Origin: Hordeum vulgare subsp. vulgare
Taxonomy: Eukaryota > Streptophyta > Magnoliopsida > Poales > Poaceae
Assembly (NCBI RefSeq): GCF_904849725.1
Contig: NC_058518.1
Coordinates: 330,048,581 to 330,112,580 of the forward strand
DNA: 64,000 bases
Reading direction: 5' to 3'
Position numbers and translations under genes: made by a program. The notes under the pieces are model-generated. The model saw only the letters and a list, made by a program, of their open reading frames with translations. It was not told the origin of the DNA and made no database searches. This document shows, piece by piece, positions 45,801 to 55,906 of this stretch. The stretch's first letter is position 1; the number at the start of each line of letters is the position of its first letter.

Positions 45801-48800
45801 TGTGTATCAGGTGGGAATCACGGAATCAGATCATTTAGATCTATTGATTGAGCAAGTTAAGATGCTTGCTGGGGAGATTGCGTTTGGTACCAGTTCACTG
45901 AAAAGACTAATTGAGCAATCCATAGAAGACCCTGAAGGGACAAAAAATCAAGTAGGTGTTATCCTTAGCATTTTTTGTATTTAACCTTTTACTGAACATT
46001 CAATCTTCTTGTTCTACTGAATAAGTATCCACACAAATAGCATGTGCCTCCGTGTTACTGAAAGACAGACACATGGAGTGCTTGACAGTTGCATACACTA
46101 TACAATACTGAACTTCTGCTATTTTTTTTTCGAGAAAACGCAAAAGACTTTTGCGGTTCATTGTATTGAAAAGAAGGGGTTTAGTACAATCCTCCTAGGA
46201 GGCATATTTACAAGGTGAACACATGCACACTAGTGGACATCCCATGTTTGTGGCAAGATGGCCCGGAGCCCCAAGGCGCCCGCACTGGCCTAGAGGCCGG
46301 CCTCTTCCTTAATCGTAGCCGCCAGGGAGGTAACCGATGGTGTTGCACCCTCAAACACGCATCCGTTGCGATGCTTCCAAATCATCCAAGGGACGAGCAA
46401 AGCAACGGAAGCCAATCCCTTGTGCATAGGCCTAGGGGTGTCGTGTCGTGCAGAGCACCACCAGTCGTGTAGAGTGGCATCGTTGTTGGGCAGCGGGCAA
46501 GAGAGGCGCAGCCATGAGAGGATCTCGTGCCACACTTCGCGGCTGAAAGGGCATTCCAGGAGAAGATGATGAATCATCTCCAGAGCCTGATCGCAAAGAG
46601 GGCAGCGCTGTGGGTGCGGCAGGTTGCGCCTCGCGAGGCGGTCGGCCGTCCAGCACCGATCGAGGTTGGCAAGCCAGTGGAAGAAGCGCGCCCGAGGCGG
46701 TGCCCAGCACTTCCAGGTAAGTTTCCAAGCGTGGCATCTCGCGGAGCCTTGAAAAGTGGCGAGGTATGCGGACTTGGCGGAGTACTCGCCGCTCGCGGTC
46801 CACTTCCAGCGAATGCTGTCTGGTGCGTCAGTGAGGACAGTTTCGGCGAGTATGTGCCAGAGACGCAGGTATTCTCCAATCCCCGGGATGCCAATCATGC
46901 CGTGGATGTCCGCGGCCCATTGGTTCGCGTGAAGGCCGTCCGCAACAGTTCTTGACTTGCGACGCCGTTTGGGGATGAGATCAAAAAGGAGAGGCGCGAT
47001 CTCTCGGATTGCACGTCCATTGATCCATCGGTCCTCCCAGAACAGGGCGCGCTGGCCATTGCCGATAGCCATGGTGGTAGAGGCGAAGAAGAGCGCGCGC
47101 TCCTCGGGCGCGAAGTGCAGGTCAAGGCCGCTCCAGGCCCGGCCAGCATCGACTCGACTGAGCCACTGCCACCGCATGCGAAGGGCGAGGCCAGTGCGCT
47201 CGAGGTCGTGGACGCCGAGGCCCCCAAACTGGATAGGCCGGCAGACACGCCGCCAGTTGACATGACAATTGCCTCCGTGGGCCTTGGCGCGGCCAGCCCA
47301 GAGAAATCCTCTCTCAATCTTCTCCAAGAGTTTGATGGTCTTCTTTGGCGGCGCAAGCACAAGGAGCTGATGAATGGGGATCGCGCTCAAGACAGCCTTG
47401 GCGAAGGCAAGGCGGTCGGCTTTGTTCATTAGCCAGGCCTTCCAGGAGGGCAGCTTCCCAGTGACCTTATCGACGACGGGTTGCAGTTGGGCAGCCGTGG
47501 GGCGACGCAGCGTGAGCGGGATGCCCAAGTAAGTAAGCGGGAAGTCGACGATGGGGCAGCCCATGTGCGCGACAACACGAGCAGCGTCCTCGGTGTCGCA
47601 GCGGATGAGGGCCGCAGCGCTCTTCTGGAAGTTCACGTGCAGGCCTGAGGCGCGCCCAAAGAGCTGCAGAATCTCCTTCACCGCCGCGATATCGTCCGGC
47701 GACGGGTGGCACAGAAGAATTACATCGTCGGCGTAGAGGGATATGGTGGGATGGCGCGGCGCGGATGCAGCTGCTGCATGACTCGGAGCTCGACCGCGCG
47801 ATGAAAGAGCCTGCCCAACGTATCCACAGCAAGGACGAAGAGCTGCGGGGAGACTGGATCACCTTGGCGCAGTCCACGGCGATGCCAAATCGCTGGTCCG
47901 GGTTGCCGTTGAGGAGAACCTTGGTGCTGGCCGACGACAGGAGAAGGGCGATCCAACCAAGGAAGCGGTTGCCGAAGCCATGGCATCGCAGCACCTCGAA
48001 TAGGAAGGGCCACGAGACGGAGTCGAAAGCCCGTGCCAAGTCAAGTTTCAGCAGCACGCGAGGGGCACCCAGCTGATGCAATAGCCGTGCGGATTGACTT
48101 CACTAGGATGAAGTTGTCGTGAAGACTTCGCCCGGGGATGAACGCGTTTTGGACGTTGCTGACGAGGTTGTTGAGCCTGGGGGCTAGGCGGATCGAAAGC
48201 AGCTTGGCCAGGACCTTGGCGACGATGTGAATTAGGCTTATGGGCCTATAATCACCCATGCCAGTGGCCTCGGCGCGCTTGGGGAGGAGCGTGATCAGCG
48301 CCTGGTTAAGGCAGCTAAACCCTCGTCCACGCAGCGCGTAAATCTGGTCGAAGACGCATCGGAGGTCATGCTTGATGATCTGCCAGCAGGATCGGAGGAA
48401 CTCCGCAGTGAAGCCGTCGGGGCCGGGCGCCTTGCGGGACGACATGCTTTTGATGACTTGCCAATCCTCGCTGAATGGCGCGTCAAGATCTTCCAGGTTT
48501 GAGGGCTCGATGAATTGCGACAGGTTAATGGTGCAGTCACGCTGCATGTCCGTCCCAATCCGGCTGTCAAAGTGCTCGAAAGTGGCCGCGGCCATGCCGG
48601 TAGGATCGGTGATAGCGGCGCCGTCGACAGAGATGCCATGTATCCGGTTCTTCTGCTTGCGGTATGCGCACTGGCGGTCGTAGAATGTCGTGTTCGCGTC
48701 GCCATCTCTGAGGGAGGCAATGCGAGCGCGCTGCCGGGCGATCGTCCGCTCGAGGGAAGCAAGGCCAAGGTAAGAGAGCTTGAGTTGACGACGCAACCGG

Positions 48801-51800
48801 TCCTCCTGTGGTGATAGGGCCCGTTGCTCTTGCGCGGCGTCGAAACGGAGCAGCAGCTCACGCGAGATCGCAAGCTGGTCTCGCACGTTGCCAACGGAAC
48901 GCGCGCTCCAGCTGGTGAGCTTGCGCGCTGTGGCCTGCATGCGCCGCATGAACCGCTGGAACGGGTGGGCATCATCCACCGAATGCTACGAGGCCGCTAC
49001 GATCTCCGGGAAACCGGCGAGACGAGTCCAGTACTCCTCGAAGTGGAATCGTCGACGCGTTGCTGGGAGTGGCGAGCAGTCGAGCAAGAGGGGGGAGTGA
49101 TCCGAGACGACTAGGGCCAGGCAACACAAGTGGCATTCGCCGTGCCGCTCCTCCCAGTCCGTGGAGCACAGCACCCGATCAAGATGGACCAGGGTGGGTG
49201 GGTTCTGCTCGTTGGACCATGTAAAGCGCCGGCCGCTGAGATAAATCTCCTTGAGCGCGAGGTCGTTGAGAACGCGACGGAACCGCCCCATCATTCTCCG
49301 ATTGAGATTGCCGTTGTTCTTGTCGTCGTCACGATAGATCATGTTGAAGTCCCCGTAGATGAGCCATGGCCCGGGGCATGCGTCGCGGACGTCGCGAATC
49401 TCCTGCAGAAAGGCTATCTTGGCGTTGTTGTCCTGGGGGCCATAGACGATAGATAGCCACCATGGCAAGCTTGTGCTACCAGTTGTGCTAACCCGGGCGG
49501 AGATGGTATTGGTGGTGAACATCGGGTCCGTGATCGTCACGTCCCGGCTCTTCCACGCCAGTAGTATCCCGCCACGGGTGCCGTTCGCTGGGAGATAAAC
49601 ATATTCATCAAACTCAGAGCCCAACGTCTCAAGGACAGTCGACGAGTAGACGAATTCCATTTTAGTCTCTTGAAAGCAAGCGATCGAAGCGCTGGAAGTT
49701 ACAACAAGCGAGCGAACTGCCGTACGTCTGGCACGGGCGTTTAGGCCCCGAACGTTCCAGTTGATGATTTTGAGGCCGTGATCCATTAGGCAGAGGTCGA
49801 CAAATGGGCACGCGACGGCTCAGCTAGGCCTCGATCGGGCTGCCCGATATCACCATGGTGACAGGCGCCGTGGACGGGTCGGCGGGCAGCGTGCGGCCAA
49901 CGAGCGCGGCAATGGCCGTCAACACAACATGCGAGAGGGGCGCAACAAAGACCCCATCATAAGCCTTCATGGCCTCGGCGGAGATCACCTGATCGGTGCC
50001 GAGGGCGCGCAGTATCTGGACCTGCGCACGGCGCTCAGCGGTGGGCGGCACGCCGGGTTTGGTCTTCACAGCGGTGGCAGATCGTCCTCGGCGCCGCGAG
50101 AAGTTCAAGGGCTGTCGGCGGCGTTTGCATCCGGGGTTGGGAAGGGCAGAGCAAGTCTGCTTAGTTGCCGCGGCGAGGAAATCTCCAAGGGTCCAGGAGC
50201 TGATAGAGGCCGGCTGCCTGGTACGTCGCAGGGTGATTGGCGGCGTGGCAAAACGCCCTGCGCTGCGCACCTGAGGCGCATGGGCCGCAGGGGTGGATTG
50301 CGGCGTTGACGGGCTTGGTGAAGCGGGCGTGGGCCTTCGCAGAATGCTCCTGGGCTCCTGGGCCGCGGGGGAGGGGCAGCCCAAGTCAGCGTCTTCGATG
50401 GCAGCGGCAGGAGGGGAAGGCGCGATGGAAGGCGTGAAGTATGGTGTCCCACCACTCGCGTCCCACATTGGCGAGGAGAGGGGGCCATGCAGATCCGGCA
50501 GGGCCGCAAGGGTGGACGTGGGCACTGCATCCTGTGTAGTAGTGGCGGGGCGGCATGCAAAGCATTAGGTGACGAATCAGCCACAGGAGCTGACGAGGGC
50601 GAAGCATCGCTTTGCCCCGACAACGCATCAGCCTCCGGAGCCAAAGGTGGTGAGGATGAGCCGTCCGGATCCCCAGACGTGCAGACATTGGCCGTGGTGG
50701 GTCCATCACCCGAGGGGGTGTCTCCCTGCTCGCTAGGTGACGCGCACGACTGGGGCGTTGCGTGCCCGGCTCCTGCAGGAGGAGGGCGGGCGGGCGCCAA
50801 TAGGCAGGTGCCAGCTGTCGGGGTGGCAAGGACCAACGGTGGGGTGGGCGACCCGGTCGGCCTGGGATCCGCTGCAGCTGCAGCTTTGGCCAGCGCCGCC
50901 TGAATCCTGGCGCACTTTTTCTTTCCCCCACGCTTTCCTCTTTTGGCTTTGCGACGAGGCGGGTGGGTCCCAGCCTGGGGCCATGCATCCATGCATCTGG
51001 CACGGGACGGTACGGGCGGAGGCGCATGCACAGCCGCGGCGGCGCGGGGCGCCGGCCAGCCAGGGTCGACTGCCTCGCCATCGGCCCGTAGGCGGCCCCT
51101 GGAGCAAGTCTAGACGCCGCCGGCGCATCCATTAGGGGCGGAGGTTGGTCGGCGACGTTTCCGGCCACGGCGGCGTTGCTGCCCGCGTCCACGACCATGG
51201 CCTGCAGGGTCATGCGTGTTGCCATGAGCCTCTCCATCTCCATTGCCATCACCATTGGTAGTATCGTCAATCACCCTGGGAAGGGCGGCGGATCTCACTA
51301 GCCGGATGGAGATAGGGTACTCCAGGGTGCGGACGGCGGGGACGTGCTCGACAATCTCCAGGATGGCATCTCGGCGAATGGAGGCCAGGTCTCGCACGCG
51401 CCCGGTGAGCCGGAATACGGCAAGGTCCGCGCGGGAGCGCGTGTCCGGGTGCGGCCGCTCAACCCAACAGCCAGTCCCGAGGATGTGCTCGGCCGTGGAC
51501 AGGACAGGTGCCACGCCTGCGCCGGGATGCCGCGGAGCTCGAGCTGCATAGAGTATGCAAAGCTCCCAGCAGTGGCGTGGGCGAGCTTGCACCAGGGGCG
51601 GAGCAGCAGGGAGAAGCGAGCGGCGTTGATGAGGTGGTCGCCGGCCATCCGGTCCATGATCAGCCGCGAGGAGAAGATGATGAGGAAGTCCTCCGGGGCG
51701 TGCTTGTGCACGGTGAAGTCGCTGGGCTGCAGATCAAACATAGCATGGAGGGAAGCCTCCACGTCGGCCGGAGAGACGGAGGGCCTGGTGCCGGTGATGG

Positions 51801-54800
51801 TGGCCACCATGCCACGCGCGAGCACCTCCTCCGCTTCCTCCATCTCGATGGAACGAGCGATGGTGACACGCGCTGGCGGGGGGGCGGGCGGTGCGGCGTT
51901 ACGAGGCTGCGTGGCGTCGCGGGGGAGTCGAGGAGGTGGGTTGCGCGGCGGGGAGTTGGGCACCTGCCGGTGAACCGCCTGAGGCTGCGCACGGTGGTCG
52001 CCGAGCAGCCGTGTCTCGCAGCAGTTGGACTCGTGGCCGGAGATGAGACAGCGGCGGCAGCGCACGGGGTTGGTGCAGGCACGCACCCGGTGTCCGCCTT
52101 CCAGGCATATGAAGCACAGGCCGGCGACTTCCTCGGGCGACGGGCTGCGGCGGCGGCGTTGGGAAGGAGGGGTGGCCGCGCGACGCACACGCGGGTGACG
52201 GTTCCTCCGCCGTGGCTGCTGGAATCCATCGGCGTCGAGTACAGGGCCTCCAGACGCACGGTGGACTTCCGAGCGCGGTCCCAGGCGGGCGGCGGCAGGA
52301 ACGCGGGCGGCCGGCGCGGTTGAGTGGAGCGGCACCAGGGCCGAGGAAGCAGGGGCCGGGCGCGGCGCGGCCGGCGACGGGGGGCCGTGCGGGGCCGGCG
52401 GGGTGCTGAGGACCTCGCGGTAGGAGCGCGAGTCAGAGGATTCGCCCGCAGAGCCGCTCCAGCGGATGCGACCGTCGGGGCTGGAGTCGCCGGAGCGGGT
52501 GTCGGCGGAGGCCATGGCCGGAGGGAGGGGGAGGGGGAGGGCTACCGGCGGGGATTCGACGGCGGCGAGGCTGGTGGGCTAGGCTAGGCTAGGGAGCGAG
52601 CGGGGAGCGGGGAGCCATCGGTGATCTCGCACCAAAGTTATTGTTCTGGGATTCTAAATATTATTATTTTCTAAAGCTCATGATTGATATTTTATCTTGC
52701 CTTATGCCCTTTACTTCAACTGTTCCATTTTAAATATGCCACTTCTGATAGATGGCCCCTTAACATCCTCTTTTGATAGTGTGGCAACTCTTTTTGATAG
52801 ATCTATCACTTTCTACATCTTCTTGATGTTCCAATGCCTTGCGCTGTAACTAATATTCATGCATGTATCTTTTGATAACAGATAGAGAATTTAGAGCATG
52901 AAATCCAGCAAAAGAGGAGGCATCTGCGAGCCCTGGAACAAAAAATCATGGAAAGTGGTGAGGCATCAGTTGCTAATGCTTCTATGGTGGATATGCAGCA
53001 GGTAATGTTGTCTAGTATAAATTTAAGGCTCTTAATTATTTGTGCACCCCCCTCCCTGCATAGTAACACACGGTTTTATGGAAACAGACTATTACAAAGT
53101 TGACAGCTCAATGCAATGAGAGGGCTTTTGACTTAGAGGTGATCTTACTAAATTTTCAGTGTGCCCACAAAGCATATGTGTCTTCAATGTACATGTATAG
53201 ATATATTTTAGAAAAAATCTGATTGTCTAATTTGATGGAACAGTTAAAATCAGCAGATAATCGTGTCCTTCAGGAGCAGCTACAACAGAAGGTTCTCTTT
53301 CTTTCTTTCTTCATCTTCCTTTTTTGTGTGCTTAGTTTCAGTTTAGAATGTTTGAATGGGAAATACTTAATCTGTTGTACGAAAACATTGTGCTACTTGC
53401 AGAGTATGGAAATCAATGATTTACAAGAAAAAGTTCTGCGCCTTGAGGCACAGGTCATACCAAAAACCAACATATCACCTGAACAATGCACACAGCAGGA
53501 GATTCTTGATTTGAAAGCTAAACTTCAGTCCAAGGTTTGAACTGCTTTATCTTCAGTTTAACTGGATTTCTTTCAAGATTTCCGAACTAATTCTTTGCGT
53601 CTTCAATTTATTTTGTTTATTATGTTATACTGTGGATCTGTGGCATATTCTTATACAATATAAAACACACTACTACGTATTTGTTGATAATTTGCTGGAA
53701 CATTACACTGAGTTTTGTGCTGCATTCTTTTTGAAGGGTGGTGGTTTGGTGGATATGCAATACTCCCTCAATTTATATGTTCATTTGACTGTTGTACATA
53801 ACTAGTTCATGTTTTTTTCTTTATCAAATGAGCCAATTAGAATTTGCTTATATATCTTGACAGGAAGTTGAAAGTGAGAAGCATAGATACCAGCATCTGG
53901 AAATGATTGACGAAAATCGAGACCTAATCAATCAGAACCATAAATTAAGTGAGGAAGCTGCTTATGCAAAAGAATTGGCATCTTCTGCAGCTGTCGAGCT
54001 TAAGAATTTGGCTGAAGAAGTTACAAAGCTATCCATACAAAATGCAAGGCAGGCAAAGGAGTTATTAATTGCTCAGGAGATGGCACATTCCAGGGTTCCT
54101 GTTAGAAAGGGGCGTCCAGCAGGTAGTAGGGGCAGGGATGAGGTTGGGACCTGGAGTCTTGATTTAGAGGATATGAAGATGGAGCTGCTGGCGCGAAAAA
54201 AGAGGGAAGCTGCTCTAGAAGCAGCTTTGGTAGAGAAGGAGCTTCTTGAAGAGGAGTACAAGAAGAAGTTTGATGAAGCAAAGAAAAAAGAGCTTTCTCT
54301 AGAAAATGATCTAGCAGGCATGTGGGTTCTTGTTGCTAAGTTGAAGAGAGGGGCTTTCAGCATATCTGATTTAAATGTTGATGACCGGTCTATCAATCTA
54401 ACTGACATAACTAATGATATAAAGGAAAACAAAGGTGATACAAATGTAGCTCTAGTTGAGAAACAAGTGCCAGATGATACTTTGAAGTCATTGACCGCAG
54501 AAGAATGTAGAAGTCCAGAATTTGAACCTCTTCTTGTTCGTCTCAAGGTATGTTATAATTTCCGTTTATTCATATTATGGCGTGTCTTCATGAAGGGGTG
54601 GACATATGCCCATTACTTTATGTACCATTACCGTTCTCATGCACAGTTTTCTGTCTGTAGACCTACACTATAAAAATAGTTTGTGGATAAGTGTGATGCC
54701 TTTGTAGTATTGGTAAAACTTGGTGTAGAATACTCCCTCTGATTCACAATATAAGTAGTCTAGGATGTTGACACGGCTTTAAAAGTAGCACTTTAATCAC

Positions 54801-55906
54801 AATTTGCTTCAGAAGTATGTTGTTCCTAATAAAATAATTACTCCCTCCATTCCTAAATATAAGTCTTTTTAGACGTTTCACTAAAAACTACTCCATACAA
54901 ATGTATATAGACATACTTTAGAGTGTAGATTCACTCATTTTACTCCGTATGTCTCCTAGTGAAATCTCTAAAAAGACTTATACTTAGGAACGGAGGGGGT
55001 ATATGCTATGAAATCATATTCATTGACATACTTTAGAGTGTAGATTCACTCATTTTACTCCGTATATAGTCTCCTAGTGAAATCTCTAAAAAGACTTATA
55101 TTTAGGAACGGAGGGGGTATATGCTATGAAATCATATTCATGACTATGTTGGCAAGGCTTTCTATGCTAAAGGTCAAACCCGAAAAAGTTTGAGTAAGAA
55201 ATTAACTGCTATTATTATGAAATCAGAGGAAGTGGTTAGTAACTAAGGCCCTCAAGTGCTAAGCTGTTGATCCCTCTATGAACCTTTGAGGTGTGCCCTG
55301 CAATGGTAATCTAAGTGTACTTACATAGGCAACTTCAACTAGGTGATCGATTTGAACATAACAGTTATTTACATTTCATAAGTAAACTATTGCTTTCATT
55401 CAAATATAGAAGGCCACATTGGCGGCTTTAGTGGGCTCTGGGCCTAGTTTAGCTAGGTGGGATGAGTGTGTTGTTCCAGTTTTAGGACATTTCTCATATT
55501 AACTGGCCAATTATTTTCTCCATTTAACGAAGAGGCAGAGCTTATGTTGGGTTTAAAATAACATTACATCACAAACAGCTACTGGATTACTGATATTTTG
55601 CTGCACGCAGGCTAAAATTCAGGAGATGAAGGAGAAGGAAACTGATCCCCTGAGTGATAAAGATGTCAATTCCCATGTCTGCAAAGTATGTTTTGAATCC
55701 GCAACTGCTGCAGTTTTGCTTCCTTGTCGGCATTTTTGCTGTAAGTCATGTTAGGGTATTGCGTTCATGTGCTAAAAACCCTTATCATTTATGTTTACTA
55801 ATAACGTTATGCCTTTTCTTCAGTGTGCAAGCCTTGCGCACTTGCCTGTTCGGAATGCCCTCTGTGCCGCACACGAATCGTAGACAGGATAATTACCTTC
55901 ACGTAG
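33804..55906 (+). CDS. KIN7: Kinesin-7 with C-terminal RING finger (MKRP/KIN-7D type), 24 exons
   Basis: Plus-end-type microtubule motor of 1044 residues. Exons: 33804-34129, 34249-34346, 36478-36567, 36943-36995, 37272-37337, 38219-38272, 40552-40611, 41437-41515, 42614-42681, 42863-42919, 43013-43117, 43410-43514, 43642-43749, 43836-43967, 44131-44310, 44432-44596, 45811-45951, 52882-53001, 53088-53138, 53244-53291, 53403-53534, 53864-54547, 55611-55740, 55824-55906. All introns are GT-AG and the sum, 3135 nt, is one open frame. Residues 1-95 are Ser/Arg/Pro-rich, compatible with an organelle transit peptide; relatives are named mitochondrial or chloroplastic. The motor spans ~98-423, coiled coils ~425-970, RING 998-1032. 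The ATG at 33804 is the first in frame. Introns 6 and 17 are swollen by retroposons but splice sites look normal. Domain order and length match the plant MKRP group (about 1050 aa); the exact paralogue letter is not determined. Confidence 0.95.
34600..34684. mobile_element. Degenerate Stowaway-like MITE remnant in intron 2
   Basis: Only the right end (GGGACGAGGGAGTA, 34673 onward) is recognisable; the left end has decayed. Intron 2 (34347-36477) otherwise shows two clear MITEs and no gene. Confidence 0.4.
35256..35379. mobile_element. Stowaway MITE in intron 2
   Basis: 124 bp with near-perfect inverted ends CTCCCTCCGTCCCAAAATTC and a TA target duplication at 35254-35255 and 35380-35381. Short non-coding Tc1/mariner derivative typical of grasses. 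Confidence 0.93.
36207..36297. mobile_element. Short Stowaway-like MITE in intron 2
   Basis: 91 bp, ends CTCCCTC / GAGGGAG, TA on both sides. The centre forms a strong hairpin (TTATTACAACCAAT against ATTGGTTGTAATAA) with an 11-nt loop. Confidence 0.85.
37910..38068. mobile_element. Stowaway MITE in intron 5
   Basis: 159 bp from CTCCCTCCGTTCC to GGAACGGAGGGAG with TA on both sides. Inverted arms include TATAAGACCTTTTAGGGA against TCTAAAAGGTCTTATA. Confidence 0.93.
38997..40394 (+). mobile_element. GC-rich retroposed element in intron 6 (non-LTR, no ORF recognised)
   Basis: 1398 bp, starting TGTCCCCCGCGTGGCC and ending in a 9-A tail (40386-40394). It is flanked by a 15-bp direct repeat GA(T/C)ACTATGATTTCC (38982-38996 and 40395-40409, one mismatch). 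Long target duplications plus poly(A) are the mark of target-primed reverse transcription. The body is 60-70% GC by eye and has overlapping open frames on both strands, but I see no endonuclease, RT or zinc-knuckle motif. The last part holds a hairpin (GGCAAA-TCT-TTTGCC, 40365-40379) just before the tail, like the LINE in intron 17. It is either a LINE 3' fragment or a non-autonomous LINE partner. Sense to the kinesin. Confidence 0.82.
40818..41078. repeat. Direct duplication in intron 7
   Basis: A ~115-bp segment occurs twice (about 40818-40932 and 40964-41078), starting AAAGTTCTGGCC and ending CTACACATTATCTTTCT, with only a few substitutions. About 30 bp lie between. A local, fairly recent duplication. 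Confidence 0.9.
41755..41965. repeat. Possible small foldback element in intron 8
   Basis: CTGTGAGAAATTGTTGT near 41757 and ACAACAATTTCTCAG near 41938 form inverted ends ~200 bp apart. No clear target duplication. Could be an old MITE or chance. Confidence 0.3.
42216..42580. repeat. Tandem duplication in intron 8
   Basis: Two adjacent units, 42216-42393 (178 bp) and 42394-42580, both starting CAGCTAATATTTTTTCTA and ending TTTTAGTCTTATCAG-like. The second carries a 6-bp ATTATT insertion and a few substitutions. It lies 33 bp upstream of exon 9, and the copied stretch is T-rich and ends in TTATCAG, so it could offer alternative branch or acceptor sites. Confidence 0.9.
45425..45530. repeat. 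Short purine-rich tandem repeat in intron 16
   Basis: About 2.5 copies of a ~39-bp unit (GGAAGAGGCAGCGACAGCCG) around 45430-45530. Intron 16 (44597-45810) otherwise shows no recognised repeat. Confidence 0.7.
46139..46155 (-). other. 3'-terminal hairpin of the LINE
   Basis: The minus strand reads CGCAAAAG-T-CTTTTGCG, a perfect 8-bp palindrome arm 8 bp from the poly(A). Position and shape match the hairpin of the intron 6 element while bases differ on both arms. Confidence 0.75.
46290..49786 (-). pseudogene. LINE ORF2: AP endonuclease, reverse transcriptase, zf-RVT, broken
   Basis: Starts at 49786 with an exonuclease/endonuclease domain ([29 protein letters not shown]). A TAG at 48986-48988 stops the frame between endonuclease and RT. 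RT blocks follow: KAPGPDGF at ~48420, LLPKRAEA and YRPISL at ~48240, [12 protein letters not shown] at ~48030, [11 protein letters not shown] at ~47870, and the catalytic YADD at 47724-47735. Frames shift near 48085, 47885 and 47760. The C-terminal region (46290-47681) is open and ends with a zinc-binding reverse transcriptase domain ([29 protein letters not shown]). L1-type plant LINE order. Its start lies 37 bp after the ORF1 stop. Confidence 0.88.
49824..52515 (-). pseudogene. LINE ORF1 (nucleic-acid-binding protein), broken
   Basis: Starts at the ATG at 52515 in a GCCATGGCC context. Residues ~1-130 are Ser/Pro/Arg-rich. Two CCHC zinc knuckles follow ([14 protein letters not shown], then [14 protein letters not shown]) at about 52020-52120. 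A DUF4283-like domain spans ~51740-51330 ([17 protein letters not shown], [11 protein letters not shown]) but breaks frame near 51520. Further shifts occur near 51200 and 50500. The C-terminal part (50525-49824) has a basic [15 protein letters not shown] tract. Knuckles ahead of DUF4283 occur in grass LINEs. It would bind LINE RNA; not intact. Confidence 0.8.
54733..54838. mobile_element. Stowaway-like MITE fragment in intron 22
   Basis: Only the left end (CTCCCTCTGATTCACAATAT) is clear. It directly abuts the next MITE. Confidence 0.5.
54841..54999. mobile_element. Stowaway MITE in intron 22
   Basis: 159 bp, CTCCCTCCATTCC to GGAACGGAGGGGG, TA on both sides. Same family as the MITE at 37910. 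Its right part is duplicated downstream. Confidence 0.92.
54910..55141. repeat. Tandem duplication of half a MITE plus its flank
   Basis: Units 54910-55024 and 55025-55141 each hold the right half of the Stowaway element and ~25 bp of flanking intron (ATGCTATGAAATCATATTCAT). The copy includes flanking DNA, so this is a local duplication after insertion. Confidence 0.9.
55611..55906 (+). other. KIN7: C-terminal RING finger exons of the kinesin
   Basis: The last two exons encode C998-x2-C1001-x11-C1013-x-H1015-x3-C1019-x2-C1022-x6-C1029-x2-C1032, a complete C3HC4 zinc-binding pattern as in E3 ubiquitin ligases. The intron (55741-55823) splits the codon between C1017 and C1019. The protein ends 12 residues after the last Cys. 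A RING fused to a kinesin motor is a known plant arrangement; ligase activity is not shown by sequence alone. Confidence 0.92.

Larger units (their letters stand above)
46122..52620 (-). mobile_element. Full-length-like LINE inserted antisense in intron 17
   Basis: The poly(T) at 46122-46130 is the poly(A) tail on the minus strand. A 5' leader at ~52516-52620 precedes ORF1 (52515-49824), then ORF2 (49786-46290, endonuclease, RT, C-terminal zinc-binding). 6.5 kb, GC-rich against an AT-rich intron. Both ORFs carry stops and frameshifts, so it is inactive. Target duplication not identified. Intron 17 (45952-52881) is 6.9 kb because of it. Confidence 0.93.

Noticed and set aside
46957..47432. Plus-strand ORFs inside the LINE RT region
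   Set aside because: Shadows of ORF2 on the minus strand, which shows RT and zinc-binding motifs.
51298..52587. Long plus-strand ORFs of up to 271 aa
   Set aside because: Antisense shadows of LINE ORF1, which has zinc knuckles and a DUF4283-like region on the minus strand.
52620..52750. ACTTCTGATA at 52740 as the LINE target duplication of ACTTCTGCTA at ~46112
   Set aside because: It lies ~120 bp beyond the apparent 5' end in intron-like AT-rich sequence and has a mismatch; chance match is likely.
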